Source: Halomonas alimentaria
Lineage (GTDB): Bacteria; Pseudomonadota; Gammaproteobacteria; Pseudomonadales; Halomonadaceae
NCBI RefSeq assembly: GCF_009902005.1
Contig: NZ_WUTT01000001.1
Location: 2,012,227 to 2,076,226, forward strand
Length of the DNA stretch: 64,000 nt
Reading direction: 5' to 3'
The position numbers and the translations under genes were made by a program. The notes under the pieces were generated by a model, which saw nothing but the letters and a program-made list of their open reading frames with translations, did not search any database and was not told the DNA's origin. Below are positions 9,617-18,878 of the stretch, one piece after another (position 1 is the first letter of the stretch; every line of letters starts with the position of its first letter).

Positions 9617-10876
9617 ATGCGTCATACCCTGGATGCCGACAAGGCCGGTAGTGGCGAAAGTCTGGAGCTGGAGGCGCTCATCGATGCCCTGGTGGCCTAT
9701 CACCGTGGGGCGGCTTCCCATGATGCCGAAGCCCAGGCCGCCGGACATCCATTGACGCTGGCCATGGGGGCCGAACTGGCGGCCATCCGCGAGGCCCTGC
9801 TGGATGAGGAGGAGCGCGAACGACTCGATCAGCTGGGCGACTGGCTGGAGCAGGACCTGGTGCGCCTGACACCCATCCTCGAGGCCCGCGCCGCACGCCG
9901 GGTGCCGAGCTGGGCGCTGCGTCACCCCACCAGCCGGCTGTGCCACGCCGGTCGACCGCTGCTGGTGAATGCCATCGGGCGCGACCTGGAGGTGCCGGGT
10001 GCCGATCTCGCCGACGATCCGGCCAGCGACCTGGCGGCGCTGCTGGTCGGCCTGGAGGGACGCGAGACCCCGGAGCTGACGCGGCTGGCGCTGGATCGCT
10101 ATCTGCGCCACTCGGGCGACTACGAGCTCTCCCGACTGCTGTCGCTGTTCGGCACCTGCCATGCGCTGACCGCCGCCAGGCGCGCCCTGCGTCGCCGTCC
10201 CGCCCGGGGGCACGATCCGGAACACCCCGCCCTGCAGGCCGAGAGCATGGCCGAGTGTCGTCGCTACCTGGCACTGGCCGAACGCATCGCCGAATTCCGT
10301 TTCCCGCCGCTGGTCATCGCCGTGGGCGTCTCGGGCAGCGGCAAGAGTCGCTTTACCCGGGGGCTGGTCACCGGGCTGGGGGCGATCCGGGTCAGCTCCG
10401 AGGCGGAACGCCAGCGTCTCGCCCAGGCCGATGACGACTCGATCCATCCACAGGGCGATGATGGTTCCGCGGCTGTGGATATCTTCGGCGAGGCGGCCAC
10501 GGAGGCGACCTATCGGCGCCTCGCCGCCTGTGCCGGCTATCTGCTGGATGCCGGCATCCCCGCCTGCGTGGATGCTACCTGCCTGACCCGTGCCCAGCGT
10601 GACCAGCTGCGTCAGCAGGCCGAGGCCCGCGGCCTGCCCTGCCTGCTGGTCAGCTTCGAGGCCGACGACGCCACCCTGCGCCGGCGTATCGAGAAGCGTG
10701 CCTCACGCCAGGGCGTGGCCGTCGAGGAGAGCCTGGCGGTGCTGGCGCAGCAGCAGCAACGTTTCGAGCCGTTCGCCGACGAGGAGCGCCTGCACCTGGT
10801 CCATCTCGACACCACCGCGGACAATGCCGCCGAGTCCCTGCTGAGCCTTATCGAGGAGCATGTGAAGCTTGCCTGA
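9617..10876 (+). CDS. AAA-type P-loop kinase-like protein with degenerate aminoglycoside-phosphotransferase-like N-terminal domain
   Basis: A 419-residue cytoplasmic protein. The C-terminal half is a P-loop kinase-like ATPase with Walker A GVSGSGKS near residue 237 and a later VDATCLTRAQRDQLRQQAEARGL, in overlapping pieces, typical of predicted sugar/nucleoside-kinase-like proteins. The N-terminal half aligns by eye with the APH-like domain often fused to it (DPASDLAALLVGLEGR, YLRHSGDYELSRLL). The HGDLHLGN catalytic loop expected before it is absent, replaced by RHPTSRLCHAGRPLLVNAI. It ends seven bases before rdgB starts (10887), so the genes are probably cotranscribed. Substrate unknown. Confidence 0.75.
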   Translation: MRHTLDADKAGSGESLELEALIDALVAYHRGAASHDAEAQAAGHPLTLAMGAELAAIREALLDEEERERLDQLGDWLEQDLVRLTPILEARAARRVPSWALRHPTSRLCHAGRPLLVNAIGRDLEVPGADLADDPASDLAALLVGLEGRETPELTRLALDRYLRHSGDYELSRLLSLFGTCHALTAARRALRRRPARGHDPEHPALQAESMAECRRYLALAERIAEFRFPPLVIAVGVSGSGKSRFTRGLVTGLGAIRVSSEAERQRLAQADDDSIHPQGDDGSAAVDIFGEAATEATYRRLAACAGYLLDAGIPACVDATCLTRAQRDQLRQQAEARGLPCLLVSFEADDATLRRRIEKRASRQGVAVEESLAVLAQQQQRFEPFADEERLHLVHLDTTADNAAESLLSLIEEHVKLA

Positions 10877-10886
10877 GAGGAATCCC

Positions 10887-11501
10887 ATGACCCCCATTGC
10901 TAGCCTGGTGCTGGCCAGTGGCAATCCCGGCAAGCTGCGCGAGTTCGCCCAGCTGCTGGCGCCGCTGGGCATGCAGGTGCGCCCCCAGTCGGACTTCGCC
11001 GTACCCGAGGTGGAGGAGACTGGCCTGACCTTCGTCGAGAACGCCCTGCTCAAGGCGCGCGAGGCCAGCCGCGTCAGTGGCCTGCCGGCCCTGGCCGATG
11101 ATTCCGGCCTGGAGGTCGATGCCCTCCACGGGGCCCCCGGCATCTATTCCGCCCGCTATGCCGGCGAGCCGAAGAGCGACGAGCGTAACAACGCGCGCCT
11201 GCTCGAGGCGCTGGCCGAGGTGCCCGAGGGAGCTCGCAGCGCGCGCTACTGGTGCGTGCTGGTGCATCTGCGTCATCCCGAGGATCCGGTGCCGAGGATC
11301 GTTCAGTGCAGCTGGGAGGGCGAGATCCTGGCCCATCCGCGCGGCGAGGGAGGCTTCGGCTACGACCCGTTGTTCTGGCTGCCCGACCAGGGCATGAGCG
11401 TGGCCGAGCTGCCGGCGGCGGAGAAGAACCGGCTGAGCCATCGCGGCCGGGCCCTGCAGGCCCTGGTCGAGCAGTTCCGCCAGGACCAAGGGAGCCACTG
11501 A
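10887..11501 (+). CDS. rdgB: dITP/XTP pyrophosphatase (non-canonical purine NTP hydrolase)
   Basis: A 204-residue Ham1/RdgB house-cleaning enzyme that hydrolyses dITP, ITP and XTP to monophosphates and keeps deaminated purines out of DNA. Motifs: LASGNPGKLREF at the N terminus, ETGLTFVENALLKAR, ADDSGLEVDAL, GEGGFGYDPLFWLP and EKNRLSHRGRAL. The start MTPIAS follows GAGAGG; a frame opening at 10869 adds six residues inside the upstream gene. It overlaps hemW by one base (TGATG), a pairing common in gammaproteobacteria. Confidence 0.95.
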   Translation: MTPIASLVLASGNPGKLREFAQLLAPLGMQVRPQSDFAVPEVEETGLTFVENALLKAREASRVSGLPALADDSGLEVDALHGAPGIYSARYAGEPKSDERNNARLLEALAEVPEGARSARYWCVLVHLRHPEDPVPRIVQCSWEGEILAHPRGEGGFGYDPLFWLPDQGMSVAELPAAEKNRLSHRGRALQALVEQFRQDQGSH

Positions 11502-12682
11502 TGGCGCTGCCCCCACTGGCGCTCCCCCCGCTGGCCCTCTATGTGCACGTGCCCTGGTGCGTGCGCAAGTGCCCCTACTGCGACTTCAACTCCCACGCTG
11601 TCGGCCGCTCCGCCGGCCTGCCCGAGGAGGCGTATCTCGCCGCCCTGCTCGCTGACCTCGATGCCGACCTGCCGCTGGCCGCGGAGCGGGAGCTGGTCAG
11701 CCTGTTTATCGGGGGCGGCACGCCGAGCCTGCTCTCCGGCGACTTCTACCGGCGCCTGCTGGCAGGCGTGGCCGAGCGCCTGCCCCTGGCCCACGATATC
11801 GAGATCACCCTCGAGGCCAATCCCGGTACCCTGGAGCGCGGTCGTTTCGCCGGCTACCGCGAGGCGGGCATCAATCGCCTGTCGCTGGGCGTGCAGAGCT
11901 TCCAGGCGCCACAGCTCGCGGCACTGGGGCGTATCCACAGCGGTGATGATGCCGAGGCGGCCTTTTCCGAAGCGCGCCAGGCGGGCTTCGACAACCTCAA
12001 CGTCGACCTCATGCATGGGCTTCCCGGGCAGACACCGGAACTGGCGTTGAAGGACCTGCAGCATGCCCTGGCGCTGGAGCCGGAACACCTCTCCTGGTAC
12101 CAGCTCACCCTGGAGCCCAATACAGAGTTCTACCGCTACCCGCCGGCCCTGCCCGAGGAGGAGGCGTTGTGGGAGATCCAGGATCAAGGCCATGAGTGCC
12201 TCGAGGCGGCGGGATTCCAGCGCTACGAGATCTCGGCCTATGCCCGGGAGGGGCGCCGCTCACGCCACAACCTCAACTACTGGCGGTTCGGCGACTACCT
12301 GGGCATCGGTGCCGGCGCCCACGGCAAACTGAGCGCCCCGGGCGAGGATGGCCGCTTGCGCATCGAGCGACGCTGGAAGAGCCGCCAGCCCGAGGCCTAT
12401 CTGCGGCGTCGTCACGATCCGCGAGGGTTCGTGGCCGATGTGCATCCCGTCGACGCGGCCGACCTGCCGCTGGAATTCGCCATGAACGCGTTGCGGCTGC
12501 CCGAGGGCGTGCCACTGGCGCTATGGAGCGAGACTACCGGCCTGCCGAAAGCGGTGCTGGTCGAGCGTCTCGCCAGCGCACGCAAAAAAGGACTTCTGGT
12601 GGAAGATGGCCAAAGGGTTCAAGCTTCCCCCCGAGGTCTACTATTCTTGAACGAACTGCTGGCGTCCATCGACGAGTCCTGA
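11501..12682 (+). CDS. hemW: Haem chaperone / radical SAM protein HemW
   Basis: A 393-residue radical SAM protein formerly called oxygen-independent coproporphyrinogen oxidase-like. The 4Fe-4S motif CxxxCxxC is at Cys20, Cys24 and Cys27 (CVRKCPYC), followed by DFNSHA as in HemW. GGGTPSLL, EANPGT and NRLSLGVQSF are present, and a HemW-type C-terminal domain follows. Translation is coupled to rdgB, whose stop overlaps its ATG. The opening PPLALPPLALYVHVPW has a small duplication, PPLAL twice. Confidence 0.93.
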   Translation: MALPPLALPPLALYVHVPWCVRKCPYCDFNSHAVGRSAGLPEEAYLAALLADLDADLPLAAERELVSLFIGGGTPSLLSGDFYRRLLAGVAERLPLAHDIEITLEANPGTLERGRFAGYREAGINRLSLGVQSFQAPQLAALGRIHSGDDAEAAFSEARQAGFDNLNVDLMHGLPGQTPELALKDLQHALALEPEHLSWYQLTLEPNTEFYRYPPALPEEEALWEIQDQGHECLEAAGFQRYEISAYAREGRRSRHNLNYWRFGDYLGIGAGAHGKLSAPGEDGRLRIERRWKSRQPEAYLRRRHDPRGFVADVHPVDAADLPLEFAMNALRLPEGVPLALWSETTGLPKAVLVERLASARKKGLLVEDGQRVQASPRGLLFLNELLASIDES

Positions 12683-12782
12683 TGGTGCCTGTGCTACGCT
12701 CATCGCAATCGTTGCCATTGACGGCCCCAGGGATGAACGAACGGGCCAATGACCAATGACCCAAACCAAGGAGAACACCACG

Positions 12783-13460
12783 ATGACCAAGCCACTTCGT
12801 TTCATGGCCCCGCTGGCCGCTGCCGTGCTGCTGGCCGGCTGTGCCACCACTGACCCCTACAGCGGCCAGACCGACCGCAACCAGACCGGCACCGGTGCCG
12901 CCATCGGTGCCGTGGTCGGCGCTGCCGCCGGCGCACTGAGCGGCGACGGCAGCACCAGTCGGCGCGACCGTGCGCTGGTGGGTGCCGCCGTGGGTGCCGC
13001 CGCGGGTGCCGGTGTTGGCGCCTACATGGACCGCCAGGAGGAGCAGCTTCGCCAGAGCACCCAGGGCACCGGCATCGGCGTCGACCGGCGTGGTGACGAT
13101 ATCGTGCTCAACATGCCCAGTGAGGTCACCTTCGGCTTCGACTCCAGCGAGCTGACCTCCAACGCGCGCAATGCCCTCAACGAGGTGGCCAGGGTACTGA
13201 CCCAGTACGACGATACCCGCGTCAATATCGGGGGCCATACCGACAGCACCGGTGATGCCGCCTACAACCAGCGGCTCTCCGAGCGCCGCGCCCAGGCGGT
13301 GGGCAACTACCTGGCCCAGGCCGGTGTCGCCGGCAGTCGCCTGAACATGACCGGCTATGGCGAGAACCAGCCGGTGGCCAGCAACAACACCGAGCAAGGG
13401 CGTGCCCAGAACCGTCGCGTCGAGATTACCCTGACGCCGATCGAGAGCCGCTTCGAGTAA
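12783..13460 (+). CDS. OmpA-family outer-membrane lipoprotein (YiaD-like)
   Basis: A 225-residue lipoprotein. The signal peptide ends in the lipobox LLAGC with Cys20. A glycine/alanine-rich segment follows (GTGAAIGAVVGAAAGALSG and VGAAVGAAAGAGVGAYMD), a glycine-zipper-like membrane-associated element. The C-terminal OmpA domain has FGFDSSEL, GHTDSTGD, NQRLSERRAQAV and GYGENQPVASN, so it should bind peptidoglycan. The start is the ATG at 12783 after AAGGAG. This is the YiaD/glycine-zipper OmpA type, probably stabilising the envelope. Followed by a terminator. Confidence 0.9.
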   Translation: MTKPLRFMAPLAAAVLLAGCATTDPYSGQTDRNQTGTGAAIGAVVGAAAGALSGDGSTSRRDRALVGAAVGAAAGAGVGAYMDRQEEQLRQSTQGTGIGVDRRGDDIVLNMPSEVTFGFDSSELTSNARNALNEVARVLTQYDDTRVNIGGHTDSTGDAAYNQRLSERRAQAVGNYLAQAGVAGSRLNMTGYGENQPVASNNTEQGRAQNRRVEITLTPIESRFE

Positions 13461-13491
13461 GCGCTAGCTCGAACCCCAGCGGTAACCCATC

Positions 13492-13522
13492 GGGCTCGCC
13501 ACTCCTGTGGCGGGCCCTTTCT
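13492..13522 (+). terminator. Rho-independent terminator after the OmpA-like gene
   Basis: GGGCTCGCCAC (13492-13502) pairs with GTGGCGGGCCC (13507-13517) with one G-U pair and a four-base loop, followed by TTTCTC. Confidence 0.75.
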
Positions 13523-13564
13523 CTGACCTTTTCTCTCTCGTTGCCGATACGCGGGTCCGCACCC

Positions 13565-14413
13565 ATGCTCTCCTACCAGCACGCCTACCATGCCGGTAAT
13601 TTTGCCGACGTTCACAAGCATCTGACCCTGCACGGGGTCATCAACCACCTGTTACGTAAAGAATCTCCAGTTACGTTCATAGATACCCATGCCGGTCGCG
13701 GCCTCTATCCCCTGGCCGCGGAGGAGACATCCCGGCTGCATGAGTATCGACAGGGCGTCCTGCCCCTGTGGGAGGAGCGCGAGTCACTCATGGATGAGGC
13801 GCTGCTGGGCGACTGGCTGGCGGCACTGGTCGAGGCGCAGCCGGAGCCCCGCCGCCTGAGCCACTATCCGGGCTCGCCCTGGTGGATGGGGCGGCGACTG
13901 CGCTCCGGTGACCGCCAGCTGCTCTTCGAGCTGCATCCCGGGGAGCATGCCCATCTGGCGGGCCAGCCGCTGGAGGGGGATATCCGCACGATTCATGGCG
14001 ACGGACTGAAGGGACTCGTCGACCGGCTGCCGGTGAAGACGCCGCGCCTGTGTGTGCTGATCGATCCGAGCTACGAGCGCAAGCAGGAGTATGTCGAGGT
14101 GGCCCAGGCGCTGCTGGCGACACTGCACAAGGCGCGGCATGCCGTGGTGCTGGTGTGGTACCCGCTGCTGCCGGCAGGCCGGCACCACGAGCTGCTCGAT
14201 GCCGTGAAGGCCGGTGGCGTACGCAAGGTATGGCGCAGCGAATTTCGCCTGCAGGCGCCGGGCCACGAGGCGCGCGGGATGTTCGGCAGTGGCATGCTGG
14301 TGGTAAACCCGCCGTGGGGACTCGACCAGCGTCTCTCCGCGGCCATGGGGCGGGTAGCCCCGCTGCTGAGCGGTGCGGCGAGCTATCGCGGCGACTGGTG
14401 GGTCGGCGAGTAG
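13565..14413 (+). CDS. rlmJ: 23S rRNA (adenine(2030)-N(6))-methyltransferase RlmJ
   Basis: A 282-residue SAM-dependent methyltransferase. It opens MLSYQHAYHAGNFADVHKH, diagnostic of the RlmJ (YhiR) family, which methylates A2030 of 23S rRNA. FIDTHAGRGLYPL is the SAM-binding start, and LIDPSYERKQEY resembles the catalytic (D/N)PPY-type motif, reading DPSY as in this family. The frame opens eight codons upstream, but the conserved start is at 13565. It converges on mnmE, with the two stops six bases apart around the small inverted repeat AGTAGGC-CT-GCCTACT. Confidence 0.93.
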   Translation: MLSYQHAYHAGNFADVHKHLTLHGVINHLLRKESPVTFIDTHAGRGLYPLAAEETSRLHEYRQGVLPLWEERESLMDEALLGDWLAALVEAQPEPRRLSHYPGSPWWMGRRLRSGDRQLLFELHPGEHAHLAGQPLEGDIRTIHGDGLKGLVDRLPVKTPRLCVLIDPSYERKQEYVEVAQALLATLHKARHAVVLVWYPLLPAGRHHELLDAVKAGGVRKVWRSEFRLQAPGHEARGMFGSGMLVVNPPWGLDQRLSAAMGRVAPLLSGAASYRGDWWVGE

Positions 14414-14419
14414 GCCTGC

Positions 14420-15787
14420 CTACTTGCCAATGCAGAAGCTGCCGAAGATCTCGCCGAGGAGATCATCGGCACTGAACTCCCCGGTGATCTCACCCAGTGC
14501 CTGCTGGGCGTCGCGCAGGTCCTCCGCGAGCAGCTCACCGGCCCCGAAGCCCGAGAGCTGAGCCTCGCCGTTGAGCAGTGCCCGCTCGGCGCGATCCAGG
14601 GCGTCGAGGTGGCGGCGGCGGGCCGAGAAGCGACCCTCCGCCGTGCCGGTGAAGCCCATTACCGCCTTGAGGTGGGCCTTCAGGTTATCCACACCCTGTG
14701 TGGTCTTCGCGGATAGCCTCACGATGGGAGTGGTTGTGGACAAGTCGAGCCCCGGAGTCTCCTGGCTGGCATCGATCTTGTTGCGTACCAGGGTCAGCCG
14801 GGCCGGGTCGGGAAGCCGGGCCACGAACTCCGGCCAGATCGCCATGGGATCGGTGGCGTCGGTGGTGGCGGCATCGACCAGCAGCAGCACCCGGTCGGCC
14901 TTCTCGATCTCCGCCCAGGCCCGGGCCACGCCGATCTGTTCCACGGCATCGGGGGTGTCACGCAGACCGGCGGTGTCGATGATATGCAGCGGCATGCCAT
15001 CGATATGGATGTGCTCGCGCAGCACGTCGCGGGTGGTGCCGGCGATATCGGTGACGATGGCGGTCTCCTGCTCGGTCAGGGCGTTGAGCAGGCTCGACTT
15101 GCCGGCGTTGGGCCGGCCGGCGATCACCACGCTCATCCCCTCGCGCATCAGCGCGCCCTGGCCGGCGGCGGCACGCACCGCGGCAAGCTCCTCCTTCACC
15201 CCGGCGAGCATCTCCGCGACCCGGCCATCCCCCAGGAAGTCGATCTCCTCCTCGGGGAAGTCGATGGCCGCCTCCACATAGATGCGCAGCTCGATCAGTC
15301 GCTCCACCAGGCCCTCGACCCGGCGCGAGAAGTCCCCCTGCAGGGAGCGCAGGGCGTTCTCGGCGGCCGCCCGCGAGCTGGCATCGATCAGGTCGGCGAT
15401 CGCCTCGGCCTGGGCGAGGTCCAGCTTGTCGTTGAGGAAGGCGCGCTCGGAGAACTCGCCGGGGCGCGCCGGGCGAGCTCCCAGCTCGAGGCAGCGGCCG
15501 AGCAGCAGGTCCATGATCACCGGGCCGCCGTGGCCCTGCAATTCGAGGACATCCTCGCCGGTGAAGGAGTGCGGCCCGGGGAAGAACAGCGCGATCCCCT
15601 CGTCGAGCACCGTCTCCTCGCCCCGGAAGGGCCCGTAGTGGGCGAGGCGAGGCGAGGGGCAGTGGCCCACCACCGCCTCGGCGATCGTCGCGCAGAGCGG
15701 GCCAGAGACGCGGATGATGCCGACCCCGCCGCGTCCCGGCGGGGTGGCCAGCGCGGCGATGGTGTCCTGATCGTGAAGCGGGACCAT
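14420..15787 (-). CDS. mnmE: tRNA modification GTPase MnmE
   Basis: A 455-residue GTPase that works with MnmG on wobble-uridine modification. The N-terminal tetrahydrofolate-binding domain starts [22 protein letters not shown]. The G1 motif GRPNAGKSS is near residue 224, DTAG follows and NKID is present. The C-terminal CIGK motif is intact, matching the catalytic cysteine motif CxGK. It follows yidC on the reverse strand but a terminator lies between them. A perfect DnaA 9-mer is found inside the gene (14685-14693). Confidence 0.96.
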   Translation of the reverse strand: MVPLHDQDTIAALATPPGRGGVGIIRVSGPLCATIAEAVVGHCPSPRLAHYGPFRGEETVLDEGIALFFPGPHSFTGEDVLELQGHGGPVIMDLLLGRCLELGARPARPGEFSERAFLNDKLDLAQAEAIADLIDASSRAAAENALRSLQGDFSRRVEGLVERLIELRIYVEAAIDFPEEEIDFLGDGRVAEMLAGVKEELAAVRAAAGQGALMREGMSVVIAGRPNAGKSSLLNALTEQETAIVTDIAGTTRDVLREHIHIDGMPLHIIDTAGLRDTPDAVEQIGVARAWAEIEKADRVLLLVDAATTDATDPMAIWPEFVARLPDPARLTLVRNKIDASQETPGLDLSTTTPIVRLSAKTTQGVDNLKAHLKAVMGFTGTAEGRFSARRRHLDALDRAERALLNGEAQLSGFGAGELLAEDLRDAQQALGEITGEFSADDLLGEIFGSFCIGK

Positions 15788-15832
15788 GGGGTTCTCCTCG
15801 GCGTGATGCCAGCATTGTCGTTTCGGCTCCCC

Positions 15833-15868
15833 AAAAACGCCAGACCCCCGCTCGGGGCGGGGGTCTGG
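15833..15868 (-). terminator. Rho-independent terminator between yidC and mnmE
   Basis: CCAGACCCCC (15840-15849) pairs with GGGGGTCTGG (15859-15868). On the reverse strand the hairpin is followed by CG and five T residues. It ends the yidC transcript, so mnmE must have its own promoter or depend on read-through. Confidence 0.85.
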
Positions 15869-15890
15869 TGAGCGGCTCGGGCGAGCGGTT

Positions 15891-17579
15891 CTACTTGGTC
15901 TTCATGCCCTTGCCGACGCTGGGGTCGTTCTCGATCTTGCGGGTGATCACGTACTGCTGGGCGATGGAGATGATGTTGTTCACCACCCAGTAGATCACCA
16001 GACCGGCCGGGAACCACAGGAAGAAGAAGGTGAAGACGATGGGCAGCATGCGCATGATCTTCGCCTGCATGGGATCCGGCGGGGTGGGGTTGAGCATCTG
16101 CTGCACGAACATGGAGGCACCCATCAGGATCGGCAGGATGAACAGCGGATCCTTCACCGAGAGATCCTGGATCCAGAACATGAAGGGCGCATGGCGCAGC
16201 TCCACGGACTCCAGCAGCATCCAGTAGAGGGCGATGAACACCGGCATCTGTACCAGGATCGGCAGGCAGCCACCCAGAGGATTGATCTTCTCCTTCTGGT
16301 AGAACTTCATCATCTCCTGGGACATCTTCTGGCGATCGTCGCCGTACTGCTCCTTGAGGCGCTGCATCTCCGGACCCAGCTTGCGCATGCGGGCCATGGA
16401 CTTGTAGGCCTTGGCGGAGAGCGGCCACAGGGCCGCCTTGACCAGGATGGTCAGCAGCACGATGGACCAGCCCCAGTTGCCGACCACGTCCTGGATCTTG
16501 TCGAGCAGCCAGAACAGCGGGTTGGCGATGAACCACAGCCAGCCGAAGTCGACGGTGAGCTTGAGGTTGGGGGCCACGGCTTCCATGTAGTCCTGCACCT
16601 TGGGGCCCACATAGAGGGTGGCACCCAGGCGAGACTCGCCCTCGGCGGCCACCTGGGTCACCGGGCCGGCGAAGGCGGCCACATTACGCCCGCTGGAGTC
16701 GGTGGTGGCGTAGTAGAGGTTCTGCTGGTTCTGGGGCGGGGCCCAGGCACTGACGAAGTAGTGCTGGATGATCGCGACCCAGCCGCCCTCGGCCTCGCGG
16801 TTCTCGAAGTTGCCTTCCTGGATCTCCTCGAAGTCGACCTTCAGGTAGCGATCCTCGGGGGTGGAGTAGGCCGCACCCAGATAGGAGCGCATGCCCATCT
16901 TGGGACCGCTGGAGGGATCGCTGCTGTTGTCGCGGGCCAGCTGGCCGATGAACCGCGCGGAGACCGGGGACTCGGTGTTGTTGGCCAGGAAGTACTCGAC
17001 GTCCACCGCATAGCTGTTGCGCTCGAAGGAGAAGCGCTTGGTGACCTCGATGCCGTTGACCTCGCCACTCAGGTCGACTTCGAGGCGCTTGTCACCCTCG
17101 GCCAGGCGATATTCGGTCTTCTCGGGGGAGTAGGCGATGCGTCCCGACTGGCCATCCAGCTGCAGTCCGGAGCGCGCCACATAGCTGCGCGTCTCGCTGT
17201 CGGAAAGCATCACGTAGGAGCGGTCCGAGTCGAGGGTCAGCTTGTGCTGGGGCAGTGCCGCATAGACGATATCACCGCCCTGGGGATCGATGCGCAGGTC
17301 CAGCACGTCGGTCATCACGGCAACCAGGTCGCGGCTGGCTGTGGCCTCGTTCTCGTCGGGCATGGCCTCCGCCATGCTATCGCCACTGTTTGCCGCGGGA
17401 ACCGACAGACCATCCTCGGCGCCTTCGGACCGGGAGTCGCTGTCCCCGGACTGACTGCTGGTAAAGGAGGGAGCCTGTGGCTCGACGGCCGTCTGGCCAT
17501 AGTCCTGATTCCACTGCACGACGATCAGATAGGCGAGCACCGCCAGTGGAATCAGCAATAGGAGTCGTTTTACGTCCAT
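15891..17579 (-). CDS. yidC: Membrane protein insertase YidC
   Basis: A 562-residue inner-membrane insertase. The N-terminal anchor is [19 protein letters not shown] large periplasmic beta domain follows, and then the conserved membrane core beginning [34 protein letters not shown] is visible in the cytoplasmic loop and [21 protein letters not shown], in overlapping pieces, near the C terminus. It inserts membrane proteins with or without SecYEG. It lies downstream of rnpA with about 200 bases between, where yidD normally sits; no yidD is visible. Confidence 0.96.
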   Translation of the reverse strand: MDVKRLLLLIPLAVLAYLIVVQWNQDYGQTAVEPQAPSFTSSQSGDSDSRSEGAEDGLSVPAANSGDSMAEAMPDENEATASRDLVAVMTDVLDLRIDPQGGDIVYAALPQHKLTLDSDRSYVMLSDSETRSYVARSGLQLDGQSGRIAYSPEKTEYRLAEGDKRLEVDLSGEVNGIEVTKRFSFERNSYAVDVEYFLANNTESPVSARFIGQLARDNSSDPSSGPKMGMRSYLGAAYSTPEDRYLKVDFEEIQEGNFENREAEGGWVAIIQHYFVSAWAPPQNQQNLYYATTDSSGRNVAAFAGPVTQVAAEGESRLGATLYVGPKVQDYMEAVAPNLKLTVDFGWLWFIANPLFWLLDKIQDVVGNWGWSIVLLTILVKAALWPLSAKAYKSMARMRKLGPEMQRLKEQYGDDRQKMSQEMMKFYQKEKINPLGGCLPILVQMPVFIALYWMLLESVELRHAPFMFWIQDLSVKDPLFILPILMGASMFVQQMLNPTPPDPMQAKIMRMLPIVFTFFFLWFPAGLVIYWVVNNIISIAQQYVITRKIENDPSVGKGMKTK

Positions 17580-17645
17580 GAGGGTTCTGCCCAGTGGGTA
17601 GTGAACATGCCAGGGGCGGAAGGCGTTTCAGCCGCCCGAGATAGA

Positions 17646-17668
17646 CAAAAGCCTGCCACTGGCAGGCT
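17646..17668 (-). terminator. Possible terminator between rnpA and yidC
   Basis: A perfect inverted repeat AGCCTGCC-ACT-GGCAGGCT (17650-17668) is followed on the reverse strand by TTTTG. It lies between rnpA and yidC and could attenuate transcription into yidC. The T-run is short. Confidence 0.55.
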
Positions 17669-17783
17669 GTATTCCGAACACGGACTCTCGAGGGTAGCCC
17701 CGGCAGCGTCAAGCCTTGCCTTGTGAGGGGGTGCGCTCATGCTTCGGCGGGCTCCGGTCGGATGAAGACGGCTCGACGCTTGA

Positions 17784-18161
17784 TTAGGGATCTCTCGCGG
17801 GCGTCTTCAATGCCTCGCGTACCAGCCTTCGCCACATCCCGAACAGCTGCCGATGCAGGGTCTCGTTATCCAGTTCGCCTACGCCGCGCCGCGAGAGTAT
17901 CACGATGTCGACGGCGGGGAGGCGATGCTGCTGGAAGCGGATCGATTCACGCACCAGTCGCTTGACGCGGTTGCGGTCTACGGCACGGCGCATGCTCTTC
18001 TTGCTGATGACAAGGCCGATGCGGGGATGGCCCAGATCGTTGGGCGAGGCGAGTGCCATCAGCCCCTTGCCATGCACCTTGAAGGTCGCGTTCTCGAAGA
18101 CCTGGCGATAGTCCCCGGCCGTCAGCAGGCGCAGACGGCGGGGAAACGACTGACGGGGCAC
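17784..18161 (-). CDS. rnpA: Ribonuclease P protein component
   Basis: A 125-residue basic protein that assists the RNase P RNA in removing tRNA 5' leaders. The conserved RNR motif is seen as SKKSMRRAVDRNRVKRLVRESIR, in overlapping pieces. Starts with GTG at 18161, 13 bases after the rpmH stop, the classic rpmH-rnpA operon. The catalytic RNA gene rnpB is not in the window. Confidence 0.95.
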   Translation of the reverse strand: MPRQSFPRRLRLLTAGDYRQVFENATFKVHGKGLMALASPNDLGHPRIGLVISKKSMRRAVDRNRVKRLVRESIRFQQHRLPAVDIVILSRRGVGELDNETLHRQLFGMWRRLVREALKTPARDP

Positions 18162-18174
18162 GCAGGATCCGTGA

Positions 18175-18309
18175 TCAGGCGCTCAGGCGCTTGCGACCCT
18201 TGGCGCGACGACGCGCCAGGACGGCACGTCCGTTCTTGGTGGCCATACGGGCACGGAAACCGTGCGCACGCTTACGCTTCAGGACGCTGGGTTGAAAGGT
18301 GCGTTTCAT
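18175..18309 (-). CDS. rpmH: 50S ribosomal protein L34
   Basis: A 44-residue highly basic ribosomal protein reading [18 protein letters not shown] then [20 protein letters not shown] and RKRLSA. This is full length and near-identical in pattern to bacterial L34. It diverges from dnaA across a 569-base region that holds DnaA boxes, and it heads the rpmH-rnpA operon. Confidence 0.97.
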   Translation of the reverse strand: MKRTFQPSVLKRKRAHGFRARMATKNGRAVLARRRAKGRKRLSA

Positions 18310-18878
18310 AACTCGTTATTCCCACGTGGTTTTCTGGACGATTCGTCGTTTGCGAGGCGCCTGGATTCCCGCGGGGAACCCGGACGTATTCGGTTCAAGA
18401 CCGGAAATTGTAGTGATTTCCCCCGGGCGGTGCAATTTTTCTGTGCGCCGATCCGACCGATTGTGCGGCAGCCGTGGCCAGCGAACATCCTTCTGGGCAT
18501 GGCGATCAGGTTACCGATGTCGCTCGCCAGTCATCCAGGGCTTCCATAACAACAGTGTTTATAACCTGTAATACCTTGTTATTAATACTGGGGAGGCATT
18601 CTGGGGATAAGTTATATTAGTCCTTTCAATACAGTATGATGAAGCTATGCTGTTGCTGTGGATAGGCCTGGGATGAGCGGTGTGCGATGCTGGGGTATCC
18701 TGTGGAAGAAAAGCGAGCTCCTCCACAGCCTCTCGTTGCGCACAGTTCGGTCCCGCAGTAGTCACCATGCCAGGGACCCGTTTTTCCACAGGCTGTATAG
18801 GGGTGGTCGGGGGTGTGGATAACCGTGCGGTGGGGCGATACAATGCCCGGCCGTTTTTCGACAAGGTGGTGAGATCGC
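18310..18878. other. rpmH-dnaA intergenic region: second origin candidate / dnaA regulatory region
   Basis: No credible gene lies in these 569 bases. An AT-rich block at about 18541-18660 is followed by DnaA-type sites: TGTGGATAG 18657-18665 and the perfect TGTGGATAA 18814-18822. There are weaker relatives near 18605, 18701 and 18784 (GGGATAAG, TGTGGAAG, TTTCCACA). This could autoregulate dnaA, or serve as the origin, as the dnaA-rpmH interval does in pseudomonads. The box density is lower than in the mnmG-side cluster. Confidence 0.55.
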
